DNA from: Actinomycetes bacterium
Lineage (GTDB): Bacteria; Actinomycetota; Actinomycetes; Streptosporangiales; Streptosporangiaceae
Direction of reading: 5' to 3'
Length of the DNA: 5,030 bases
Assembly: GCA_023425615.1 (NCBI GenBank)
Contig: JAFACJ010000648.1
Location: forward strand, 1-5,030
Made by a program: the position numbers and the translations under genes. The notes beneath the pieces were generated by a model. The model was not told the origin of the DNA and did not search any database. It was given only the letters and a program-made list of their open reading frames with translations. Below are positions 1 to 5,030 of this stretch, piece after piece; the stretch's first letter is position 1; each line of letters opens with the position of its first letter.

Positions 1-374
1 GCGATCTCCGCCATACCGGGCCGCAGCGCGTTCATCCGCCGCGCGGTGAACCACTTGCTCACCAGGCGCCGCCACCGCCGGTGCTCCTCGCCCTCCTGCG
101 GCACCGCCATCGCCATCTCGTCGCTGAACAGGCCGCCCGATTCGGTGTCCGACAGCCGAGCCGCGTCGTCGGCGCTCAGCGACCGCGTGAAACGGGGATC
201 GGACAGCACCTGCCTGACGTCCTGGTAGCGCGTCACCAGTTCCGCCTCGTCCCCGCTGGGCAGCCGCACCCGCGCCACGGGGTGCTCACGGCGCAGCTCG
301 GCCCACTCCACGGGCGGCTCCAGCGGTGTCCTGCCCTCCAGCGGATAGCGCAGCACCTGCTCGTCCCGGCCCAT
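1..374 (-). CDS. Cytochrome P450, N-terminal part (cut by window edge)
   Basis: This gene encodes the first 124 residues of a soluble bacterial cytochrome P450, a haem-thiolate monooxygenase that would take electrons from a ferredoxin. Seen in the sequence: no membrane anchor; a start typical of class I actinomycete P450s (YPLEGRTPLEPP, residues 10-21); the B-helix segment RYQDVRQVLSDPRFTRS at 49-65; and the C-helix segment EEHRRWRRLVSKWFT at 96-110. There, H98 and R102 form the HxxxR pair that contacts a haem propionate. The I-helix oxygen-binding motif, ExxR and the haem-ligand cysteine lie outside the window, so intactness and substrate cannot be judged. I chose the ATG at 374, which follows a G-rich stretch (GGGGG about 6 bases upstream). 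An in-frame GTG at 377 and ATG at 401 are alternatives, but the ATG at 401 has no properly spaced ribosome binding site. The family call is firm; subfamily and pathway are unknown. Confidence 0.9.
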   Translation of the reverse strand, partial: MGRDEQVLRYPLEGRTPLEPPVEWAELRREHPVARVRLPSGDEAELVTRYQDVRQVLSDPRFTRSLSADDAARLSDTESGGLFSDEMAMAVPQEGEEHRRWRRLVSKWFTARRMNALRPGMAEI

Positions 375-394
375 CACCGACCCCCGGTCTCCCC

Positions 395-413
395 GGCTCA
401 TCCCCCATGAGCC
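395..413. promoter_or_regulatory. Perfect 7-bp inverted repeat at the P450 start
   Basis: GGCTCAT and ATGAGCC form perfect 7-base arms around five C on the plus strand (five G in the P450 mRNA). The element lies in the 119-base gap between the VOC and P450 genes, 21 bases upstream of the chosen P450 ATG. One arm contains the in-frame alternative ATG at 401. It could be an RNA hairpin affecting P450 translation or a 19-base operator for an unlinked regulator; the sequence does not decide. I found no well-spaced -35/-10 pair in the rest of this gap, only an isolated TAGCTT on the minus strand. Confidence 0.4.
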
Positions 414-493
414 CGTCACCGCAAGCTAACCGCCCCGCACACCAACAGCGGGCGACAAATCACACCAGAGAGGGCAAAGACCACTCCGTCCGC

Positions 494-1159
494 TCACGGC
501 ACGGGAGTGAAGGCGCAGAACTCATTGCCCTCGGGGTCGGCCATGACCGTCCACCGCAGCCCGTCCTCACGACCGCGCAGCACCCGCGCCCCGGCGGCCA
601 CCAGCGCGTCGGGATCGGCGTACACATCCCAATGGACACGGTTCTTGACGGTCTTGGGTTCGGGAACGCGCACGAAATCGAACGTGAGGATCGGCATGCC
701 CGGCACATGCTCCACCGTCGACCAGCCCTCTCGGTGCACGACCTCGGCACCGTAGACCTCCGCCCACCAGACTGCCTGCGCACGCGGATCGACGCTGTCG
801 ACCACGAGGCCGTGGATCCGGTCGCGGGGCGGGTCCGCACGCGGGAACACGCAGAACTCACCGCCCTCCACATCCCGCATCACCGTCCACTGGGGCAGCT
901 CCCGCACCTGCCGTGCCCCCAGCGCCTCGAAGTCCGCCACCGAACGCCCGTACACGTCGAGATGCACCCGGTGCTTGACCGTCTTGGGCTCGGGCACCCG
1001 GTTCACCCACACGGTGTGCTCCGGGGTCGGACCGACCAGCTTGCCGTCCCCGTCCTCCAGCCGCACCCGCTCCAGACCGGAGGCGGCGGCCCAGAAACCG
1101 CTCAGCGCGGCGACGTCGACGGCGTCCATCGCGAGATCCTTGAAACGTGCGAGAACCAT
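494..1159 (-). CDS. Tandem VOC (glyoxalase-like) domain protein
   Basis: This gene encodes a 221-residue cytosolic protein made of two vicinal-oxygen-chelate domains of the Glyoxalase_6-like type common in actinomycetes. Domain 1 spans about 1-110 and domain 2 about 113-221. Each carries the subgroup signature: VPEPKT at 55-60 and 165-170, then KHRVHLDVY (62-70) and KNRVHWDVY (172-180), then WTVM with EFC at 91-103 and 203-215. H66/E101 and H176/E213 are the probable metal-ligand pairs by position, so neither copy looks degenerate. Known members of this superfamily include metal-dependent isomerases, dioxygenases and binding proteins for drugs such as bleomycin; this subgroup has no settled function and I assign none. 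I chose the ATG at 1159 because AGGTG lies 7 bases upstream. The same frame continues to 1402, but that part runs into the deacetylase gene in another frame and lacks VOC character. It lies 61 bases after the deacetylase on the same strand. Confidence 0.88.
   Translation of the reverse strand: MVLARFKDLAMDAVDVAALSGFWAAASGLERVRLEDGDGKLVGPTPEHTVWVNRVPEPKTVKHRVHLDVYGRSVADFEALGARQVRELPQWTVMRDVEGGEFCVFPRADPPRDRIHGLVVDSVDPRAQAVWWAEVYGAEVVHREGWSTVEHVPGMPILTFDFVRVPEPKTVKNRVHWDVYADPDALVAAGARVLRGREDGLRWTVMADPEGNEFCAFTPVP
515..997 (-). repeat. Internal duplication in the VOC gene (two domain copies)
   Basis: Residues 55-103 (bases 851-997) and 165-215 (bases 515-667) of the VOC protein are two copies of one module, offset by about 110 residues. 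Nearly identical blocks are VPEPKTVK-RVH-DVY and WTVM-D-EG-EFC. The DNA is also similar around the VPEPKT blocks, near 642-667 and 974-997. The rest of the two domains has diverged well, so this is an old gene duplication and fusion rather than a recent tandem repeat. Confidence 0.8.
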
Positions 1160-1204
1160 GCCACGACACCTATCACGCACCACCGACAAAGACGCCGCGC
1201 GCCC

Positions 1205-1222
1205 GAGCCGCCCGGGCCGCTC
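1205..1222 (-). terminator. GC-rich hairpin at the deacetylase stop codon (possible terminator)
   Basis: An 18-base near-perfect dyad with GAGC/GCTC outer arms and a GCCCGGGC core (one internal C-C mismatch) overlaps the TGA stop of the deacetylase gene. It could fold as a strong stem in the mRNA. No U-run follows, so it is at best an atypical GC-rich terminator of the kind proposed for actinomycetes. It may instead be incidental in such GC-rich DNA. Confidence 0.25.
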
Positions 1223-2042
1223 ACCGGACGGCGCTGGTGTAGACCTTCCCGGGACGTGGCGTGCCCAGCAGCTCCGAGACGGTGACGAGCGTGTAGCCGC
1301 CGGCCTTCGCCGCCCGCAGGATCCGCGGCACCGCCGCGACCGTCGTGGGATGGATGTCGTGCATGAGGATGATCGCGCCGCGGTGCAGGCCCTTGATCGC
1401 ACGCCGCGCCACGATCGAGGAGTCGCGGTCGGCCCAGTCGCGGGTGTCGACGTCCCACAGGATCTGGGCGAGCCCCAGACGCCTCGCCTCGGCCGTCACC
1501 CGCCGGTCGGTGGCGCCGTAGGGCGGGCGCAGCAGAACCGGTGAGCTGCCCGTCAGCCTGCGGATCGTGCGGCGGGTACCGTCGATCTCCTGGCGGACGC
1601 GCCAGGACGGCAGCCTGGTCAGCAGCGCGTGGCGCTCGGTGTGGTCGCCGATCTCGTGGCCCGCGGCGTGGGCGCGGGCCACCGTGCCCGGGGCGGCGCG
1701 GGCGCGGGGACCCACCACGAAGAACGTCACCCGCACATGCGCCTCGTCGAGCATCCGCAGCAGCCGGAGGGTGCCGGAGCCCGGACCGTCGTCGAACGTC
1801 AGCGCCACGCACCTGGCCTTCGCGCAGTCCACCCGCGCCCGCCGCGGAACCGTCTCCTCGGAGGGGTCGGTGCCGGGGAGCCCGGCACCCGGATCGGTGG
1901 AGGCCGCCGCGGGTGACGCCTCGGCGGCCGGAGCCGGAACGGCCACCGGTTCGGCCCGCACCTGCCTTCCGTCCGCACGCGGACCGGCGGCCAGCCACAG
2001 CGCCACCCCCAGCGCGGCCGCGCCCAGGACCTTCCCCCTCAT
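1221..2042 (-). CDS. Secreted polysaccharide deacetylase (NodB / CE4 family)
   Basis: This gene encodes a 273-residue exported carbohydrate esterase family 4 enzyme, a metal-dependent hydrolase that removes N- or O-acetyl groups from cell-wall or chitin-like polysaccharide. Residues 1-25 form a signal peptide (basic RGK, then a hydrophobic Ala/Leu/Val core). No lipobox cysteine is present, so it is probably released or wall-associated. An Ala/Pro-rich linker follows to about residue 70. The NodB domain carries all five motifs: TFDDGP at 82-87 (catalytic base and metal Asp), HTERH at 134-138 (metal His pair), RPPYG at 172-176, DTRDW at 199-203 and LMHDIH at 226-231 (catalytic His). C73 and C78, just before motif 1, could form a disulfide. 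I chose the ATG at 2042 because GGGGAAGG lies 6 bases upstream and the signal peptide starts there. The open frame reaches 2096 through a TTG codon without such support. The exact substrate, peptidoglycan or chitin, cannot be told from the sequence. Confidence 0.93.
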   Translation of the reverse strand: MRGKVLGAAALGVALWLAAGPRADGRQVRAEPVAVPAPAAEASPAAASTDPGAGLPGTDPSEETVPRRARVDCAKARCVALTFDDGPGSGTLRLLRMLDEAHVRVTFFVVGPRARAAPGTVARAHAAGHEIGDHTERHALLTRLPSWRVRQEIDGTRRTIRRLTGSSPVLLRPPYGATDRRVTAEARRLGLAQILWDVDTRDWADRDSSIVARRAIKGLHRGAIILMHDIHPTTVAAVPRILRAAKAGGYTLVTVSELLGTPRPGKVYTSAVR

Positions 2043-2100
2043 CGTCGGCCTTCCCCCGAGAACAACCCCCGAAAAACACCAAACAGGCAGACCCAAATAA

Positions 2101-2129
2101 ACGGTAAGCGACGGAAGGGAGGCAGTCCA
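2101..2129 (-). promoter_or_regulatory. Candidate promoter of the deacetylase gene
   Basis: On the minus strand TGGACT (2129-2124; 4 of 6 match TTGACA) and TACCGT (2106-2101; fits TAnnnT) are 17 bases apart. This would start transcription near 2094 and give a leader of about 50 bases. It lies in the 120-base gap after the transporter gene, a gap that is visibly richer in A/T than the genes (2070-2106). I saw no convincing terminator for the transporter in this gap, so read-through from it is also possible. Confidence 0.35.
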
Positions 2130-2162
2130 GAGGCTTCCAGGGATACAGAAGACAGACCCGGC

Positions 2163-3662
2163 TCAGTGCGCGGGCTCCCCGGCCGGCACGGCGGCGGGGG
2201 AGCCCACACCGCGCGGTATGAGGAGGATCGGAATGAACGCCAGCGCGGCCAGCCCGAACGCCCACCAGAACGTATGGGTGAAGGCGGACGTCAGAAGCTC
2301 GGCCGCCGGCCCCGCGACACCGCCGGGAATCTCCGACAGGCTTCCCGAACTCCCCGGGAAGCGATCCGAGATGGCCAGTTGCAGCAGGACCGCCATCGCC
2401 GCCACGCCCAGCGAGCTGCCGACCCGCATCCCGATGTTGCCGGCCGCCGTCGCCGAGGGCACCTGCGCGCGGTCCAGCGTGCGGTACATACCGCCCATCA
2501 AAGCGGGCATCATCGTGCCGTGCCCGACGCCCAGCACGAACAGCGCCCCCAGCAGCAGCGGAGTCGGGGTGTCGTAGTCGATCTGGGTGAAGCCCAGCAC
2601 TCCCACCAGCATCACCGGCAGCCCCGTCAGCGCCAGCGCGCGCGAGCCCACCCGGTCGGTGAGCCGCCCCGACACCGCCATCGTGATCATCGCCCCGATC
2701 CCCATCGGAGCCGTCATCAACGCCGAGTGCAGCGCCGAGTACCCGTGCACCACCTGGTAGTACAGCGGGAACAGCACCAGCATCCCGAACAGGGCCGCCA
2801 CATACGGGAAGAACGCCATGTTCACCACCCGGAAAGTACGGTCGCGGAACAACCGCACATCCACCAGCGCGCCCTCCTCGCGCCGCAGCGCGTGCACCGC
2901 GAACGCCGCCACCAGGAGGACGCCCACCAGCACCCCGCCCAGCACCTTCGGCCCCGTCAGGCTCTCACCGTTGCCCGCCTCTGCCATCCCGTACACCAGG
3001 AACGCCAGCCCCGGCGAGAGCAGCGCCAGCCCCAGCACGTCGAGCCGCGGCGCCGTACCCGACCGCACGTCCGGCTCCAGGTAGCGGAACGCCGCCACCA
3101 GCGCGATCGCGCACAGCGGGACGTTGATCAGGAACAGCCACCGCCAGCTCAGATGCTCCAGCAGGAAACCGCCGAAGACCGGGCCCAGCACCGGCGCCAG
3201 CATCGCCGGCACCGCGATCACCGCCATCACCCTGCCCATCCGGTGCGGCCCCGCCTTCTGCGCCAGCATCGTCTGCCCGATCGGCATGATCATCCCAGCG
3301 GAGCCGCCCTGCAGCACCCGGAACACGATCAGGCTCGTCACGTTCCAGGCCAGGCCGCACAGCACCGACCCCGCCACGAACAGCGACAACGACAGCATCC
3401 ACATGCGCTTGGCGCCGAACCGCGCCACCGCCCAGCCCGTGATCGGAATGCTCATCGACAGCGCCAGCGTGTACCCCGTCAGCACCCACTGGATCGTCGT
3501 CAGCGACGCGTGGAACGCCAGACCGAACGTCTTCACCGCGACGTTGACGATCGTGGTGTCCAGGATCGTCATGACGGCGCCGAGGAGCACCACCACGGCC
3601 AGCCGCCGCAGCTCCGGATCCAGACCCTCTTCCCGCACGGCATCAGATGCCTTCCCCGCCAT
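2163..3662 (-). CDS. DHA2-family MFS drug efflux transporter (EmrB/QacA type)
   Basis: This gene encodes a 499-residue inner-membrane proton antiporter, most likely exporting a drug or secondary metabolite. Hydrophobicity gives 14 membrane spans (about 20-41, 57-79, 87-105, 110-133, 143-166, 174-192, 207-226, 237-258, 280-302, 310-331, 342-358, 367-388, 407-430 and 463-483), as expected for the 14-helix DHA2 group. Diagnostic motifs are LDTTIVNVA at 34-42, a degenerate motif A around 76-88 (GWAVARFGAKRMW), R115 with QGG at 118-120 (motif B), the antiporter motif C LAPVLGPVFGG at 155-165, SWRWLFLINVP at 172-182, and a second motif A-like loop GRLTDRVGSR at 332-341. I chose the ATG at 3662 because AAGGGA lies 6 bases upstream; a GTG at 3680 has weaker support. 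It is divergent from a TetR-family gene with operator-like repeats between them, so repression by that regulator is likely. The substrate is unknown. Confidence 0.95.
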   Translation of the reverse strand: MAGKASDAVREEGLDPELRRLAVVVLLGAVMTILDTTIVNVAVKTFGLAFHASLTTIQWVLTGYTLALSMSIPITGWAVARFGAKRMWMLSLSLFVAGSVLCGLAWNVTSLIVFRVLQGGSAGMIMPIGQTMLAQKAGPHRMGRVMAVIAVPAMLAPVLGPVFGGFLLEHLSWRWLFLINVPLCAIALVAAFRYLEPDVRSGTAPRLDVLGLALLSPGLAFLVYGMAEAGNGESLTGPKVLGGVLVGVLLVAAFAVHALRREEGALVDVRLFRDRTFRVVNMAFFPYVAALFGMLVLFPLYYQVVHGYSALHSALMTAPMGIGAMITMAVSGRLTDRVGSRALALTGLPVMLVGVLGFTQIDYDTPTPLLLGALFVLGVGHGTMMPALMGGMYRTLDRAQVPSATAAGNIGMRVGSSLGVAAMAVLLQLAISDRFPGSSGSLSEIPGGVAGPAAELLTSAFTHTFWWAFGLAALAFIPILLIPRGVGSPAAVPAGEPAH

Positions 3663-3695
3663 GGAACGTCCCTTCGCCACCGGTTTCGAGCCGGA

Positions 3696-3749
3696 TCAGA
3701 CCTTGACAGCGACCGAGCAAGAGCAGAAAAGCAGCAGAACAAGAAGCAC
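3696..3749 (-). CDS. Possible 17-residue leader peptide upstream of the transporter
   Basis: A GTG-initiated frame in the transporter mRNA leader reads VLLVLLLFCSCSVAVKV and ends at TGA (3696-3698), 33 bases before the transporter ATG. It is strongly hydrophobic with a Leu/Val run. Bases at its start (CUUCG in the mRNA, from plus-strand 3749-3753) could pair with the CGAAG that overlaps the transporter ribosome binding site (3672-3676). That arrangement resembles leader-peptide control of some antibiotic resistance genes. Against it: no clear Shine-Dalgarno precedes the GTG, and an A-free stretch gives Leu/Val/Phe/Ser/Cys codons by composition alone. Treat it as a candidate only. Confidence 0.2.
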   Translation of the reverse strand: MLLVLLLFCSCSVAVKV

Positions 3750-3766
3750 GAAGACACGCGACCCGC
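3705..3766. other. 62-base T-free (A-free in transporter mRNA) tract
   Basis: The plus strand has no T from 3705 to 3766, and much of it is purine-rich with A/G runs. In the transporter transcript this is a pyrimidine-rich leader without any A. It lies between the operator repeats and the transporter ribosome binding site. It could keep the leader unstructured, or it could be an incidental skew. Confidence 0.6.
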
Positions 3767-3798
3767 TACAGCGTAGCGTTTTTCGCTACACCGTACAC
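3764..3798. promoter_or_regulatory. Tandem operator-like sites between tetR-type and transporter genes
   Basis: Site 1 (3764-3778) is CGCTACAGCGTAGCG, a perfect dyad with 6-base arms and a 3-base spacer. Site 2 (3784-3798) is CGCTACACCGTACAC, matching site 1 at 11 of 15 positions and sharing the core TACA(G/C)CGTA. The two start exactly 20 bases apart, about two helical turns. The right arm of site 1 and left arm of site 2 also form a second dyad, GTAGCG-TTTTT-CGCTAC (3773-3789). Position, symmetry and the divergent TetR/efflux layout make this the probable repressor operator controlling both genes. A minus-strand TACGCT (3776-3771) inside site 1 could be the transporter -10 box, but its -35 is poor. 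Confidence 0.7.
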
Positions 3799-3808
3799 CA
3801 CCTATGAT
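3780..3808 (+). promoter_or_regulatory. Candidate leaderless promoter of the TetR-family gene
   Basis: TATGAT (3803-3808) matches the -10 consensus at 5 of 6 bases and lies 17 bases after TTTTCG (3780-3785; 3 of 6 match TTGACA). Transcription would begin at about 3815-3816, at the A of the ATG at 3816. This fits a leaderless mRNA and explains why neither possible start (3804 or 3816) has a Shine-Dalgarno sequence. Operator site 2 fills the spacer, so bound repressor would block the promoter. Confidence 0.45.
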
Positions 3809-3815
3809 TCGGCCC

Positions 3816-4727
3816 ATGCCGCCCAGCACCGAGCCGCCCGCCGACCCCACCGGGCCACCGGGCGCCGACCCGGTGTGGACCCGCGACGTCCAGCCCCGCC
3901 GCCCGCCCCTCAGCCGCGCCGACATCGTCCGCGCCGCCATCGAGATCGGCGACGCCGAAGGACTCGCGGCGGTCTCGATCCGCCGTATCGCCGCCCGGCT
4001 CGACGCCCGCGCCATGAGCCTCTACAGCCACATCGACAAGAAAGAGGACCTCCTCGACCTCATGGTCGATGAGCTCATGGGCGAGATCCTCGTCCCGCAG
4101 GGCACCCTGCCCACCGGCTGGCGCGAGGCCATCAGCGCCATCGTCAGGCTCGAACGGGCGGCGCTGCTGCGCCACCCCTGGGCCGTCGAGCTCATCGGCC
4201 AGCGCACCGCCATCGGCCCCAACCGCCTCCGCCGCCTGGAGCAGTCGCTCCAGGCGCTGGACGAACTGGCGCTCCCCGCCGAGACCGCCATGGCCGTCGT
4301 CAGCGCCGTCGACCAGTACACGCTCGGCTGTGTCGTCCGCGAGGTCATGGACGCCGAACTGCACCGCCGCCACGGCGTCACCCGCGCCGACGCCAAGGCC
4401 GCCAGCCTCCCCTACCTGCGGCGGCTCGCCACCGCCGAGGAGTTCCCCCGGCTCGCGCCCCTGCTGGAGCGCGGCTTCCGCGCCCACCCCGACCCCGAGA
4501 CGCGATTCGAGCGCGGCCTGTCCTGGATGCTCAACGGCATCGCCCACGACCTCGCCGGCGCCGCTCCGTCAGCCCCGCTCGGTGTCGACGCGGCCGGTGA
4601 CGAGCGCGGCGATGCCACGGCCGACGGCCGGTATCTCCAGCGGGAGGAGCGAGAAGGGGGGATGGACGCGGCGCCGCCGTCCCTTCTGGATCGCGGTGGC
4701 GATGACACGGGCCGCCGACTCGGGTGA
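3816..4727 (+). CDS. TetR-family transcriptional repressor with TetR_C_1-like ligand domain
   Basis: This gene encodes a cytosolic DNA-binding repressor of 303 residues from the ATG at 3816, or 307 from the ATG at 3804; positions here use the longer form. A disordered Pro-rich N-terminus (1-33) precedes the TetR helix-turn-helix at about 36-82: LSRADIVRAAIEIGD, then SIRRIAARLDARAMSLYSHIDKKEDLLD in two parts, with MSLYSHI the recognition-helix end typical of the tetracycline-repressor-like group. Residues 105-252 are helical and fit the dimerising, ligand-binding C-terminal domain. Neither start has a Shine-Dalgarno; I prefer 3816 because of the promoter spacing. It is divergent from the DHA2 efflux gene across a palindromic operator, so it probably represses the pump and itself until a ligand binds. 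Odd: the family usually ends near residue 252, but this frame continues 55 residues (Gly/Asp/Arg-rich, no clear fold) antisense to the neighbouring dehydrogenase. The function of that tail is unknown. Confidence 0.92.
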   Translation: MPPSTEPPADPTGPPGADPVWTRDVQPRRPPLSRADIVRAAIEIGDAEGLAAVSIRRIAARLDARAMSLYSHIDKKEDLLDLMVDELMGEILVPQGTLPTGWREAISAIVRLERAALLRHPWAVELIGQRTAIGPNRLRRLEQSLQALDELALPAETAMAVVSAVDQYTLGCVVREVMDAELHRRHGVTRADAKAASLPYLRRLATAEEFPRLAPLLERGFRAHPDPETRFERGLSWMLNGIAHDLAGAAPSAPLGVDAAGDERGDATADGRYLQREEREGGMDAAPPSLLDRGGDDTGRRLG

Positions 4728-5030
4728 GACCGGGGGCGGTGTGCGCATCGGCCCGTTCCGCCACGGCAGCAGGTCGATGTCGCGGGTGTCGGTGTCGGTG
4801 GCGCCCGGCACCACCTCCAGCACCGCGACGCCGGTGTCGGCGAGTTCGTGGCGCAGGGTGCGGGTGGCGTGTGCCAGCGCGACCTTGGAGGCGCCGTAGT
4901 AGCCCAGCAGCGGCACCGGTACCGCCTGGAGGCTCGATGTGACGTTGACGACCATGCCGCGTTCGGCGCGGAGCGCGGGCAGCAGGCTCCGGGTGAGCGC
5001 CAGCGGCGACCAGAAGTTGGTCTCGAACAC
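4569..5030 (-). CDS. Short-chain dehydrogenase/reductase, C-terminal part (cut by window edge)
   Basis: This is the last 153 residues of a classical SDR, an NAD(P)-dependent oxidoreductase of alcohols, ketones or similar groups. The missing N-terminus holds the TGxxxGIG nucleotide-binding motif, so cofactor preference cannot be judged. Visible, numbered from the window edge: the catalytic Asn N5 in FETNFWSPLALTRSLLP, the NVTSS strand with catalytic S32, YGASK with Y45 and K49 (the expected 13-residue Ser-Tyr spacing and YxxxK), and the PG turn at 75-76 after the sixth strand (VLEVVPGATDTDT). The tetrad is therefore intact. A basic RRRR stretch and a hydrophobic C-terminal segment (PLEIPAVGRGIAALV) follow, where SDRs vary with substrate. 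The gene converges on the TetR-family gene and overlaps it by 159 bases with no terminator between them. The product is clear at family level; the substrate is unknown. Confidence 0.92.
   Translation of the reverse strand: MFETNFWSPLALTRSLLPALRAERGMVVNVTSSLQAVPVPLLGYYGASKVALAHATRTLRHELADTGVAVLEVVPGATDTDTRDIDLLPWRNGPMRTPPPVSPESAARVIATAIQKGRRRRVHPPFSLLPLEIPAVGRGIAALVTGRVDTERG

Noticed and set aside
326..1285. A 319-codon plus-strand frame opposite the VOC gene
   Set aside because: It has His/Pro/Arg-rich composition, no recognisable domain and no ribosome binding site; it is a shadow of the VOC gene.
2107..2162. Possible terminator for the transporter (GGAAG...CTTCC)
   Set aside because: The arms are five bases with a loop of about 16 and no U-run follows, so it is not convincing.
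1102..2265. A 387-codon minus-strand frame across the deacetylase and its flanks
   Set aside because: The product is Gly/Arg/Ala-rich without motifs, while the other frame on the same strand carries all five NodB motifs and a signal peptide.
3680..3694. CCGG...CCGG hairpin between the leader frame and the transporter ribosome binding site
   Set aside because: It has only four paired bases with a seven-base loop and mismatches, too weak to call an attenuator or terminator.
3703..3708. A perfect TTGACA (-35-like) on the plus strand
   Set aside because: No -10 element follows at 16-19 bases (the sequence there is gaaaag), and it is about 100 bases from the repressor start.
2166..3776. A 536-codon open frame on the plus strand covering the whole transporter gene
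   Set aside because: Its product is a low-complexity His/Arg/Gln/Pro string with no domain. It is antisense to a gene with clear DHA2 motifs, as is common in GC-rich coding DNA.
3569..4015. Minus-strand 148-codon frame across the divergent control region, with a Cys-rich segment SSCFLFCCFSA
   Set aside because: It runs antisense to the repressor and then out of frame through the transporter start; the Cys/Phe run comes from the A-free tract and no ribosome binding site is present.

Overview
The window is very GC-rich, with strong G/C bias at third codon positions, few rare A/T-ending codons and long spurious antisense frames. Together with the protein types, this points to a high-GC actinomycete such as Streptomyces or a relative; the genus cannot be fixed from this sequence. 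There are six protein-coding genes, two of them cut by the window edges. No rRNA, tRNA, CRISPR array, insertion sequence or phage gene was seen.

Layout from left to right. 1-374 (minus) is the N-terminal part of a cytochrome P450. 494-1159 (minus) is a protein of two tandem VOC/glyoxalase-like domains. 1221-2042 (minus) is a secreted NodB-type polysaccharide deacetylase with all five catalytic motifs. 2163-3662 (minus) is a 14-helix DHA2-family drug efflux transporter. 3663-3803 is a divergent control region. 3816-4727 (plus; alternative start 3804) is a TetR-family repressor. 4569-5030 (minus) is the C-terminal part of a short-chain dehydrogenase, which overlaps the repressor tail to tail by 159 bases.

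The functional core is the divergent TetR/MFS pair. Between them lie two related 15-base operator-like sites exactly 20 bases apart (3764-3778 and 3784-3798), which sit on the best repressor promoter candidate. The simplest reading is a repressor that controls itself and an efflux pump and is released by a small molecule that the pump exports. The repressor has no Shine-Dalgarno sequence, and its -10 box is placed as expected for a leaderless transcript. The pump mRNA leader is unusual: it has no A for 62 bases and contains a 17-codon hydrophobic open frame ahead of the pump's ribosome binding site.

The VOC, deacetylase and P450 genes share the pump's strand but are separated by 61 to 120 bases, and the deacetylase has a candidate promoter of its own, so one operon is not established. 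The gene families are all known. The points worth a second look are regulatory or architectural: the tandem operator with leaderless repressor, the pump leader, the convergent overlap in codon register, and a perfect inverted repeat at the P450 start. I see no convincing sign of a wholly new multi-gene system.
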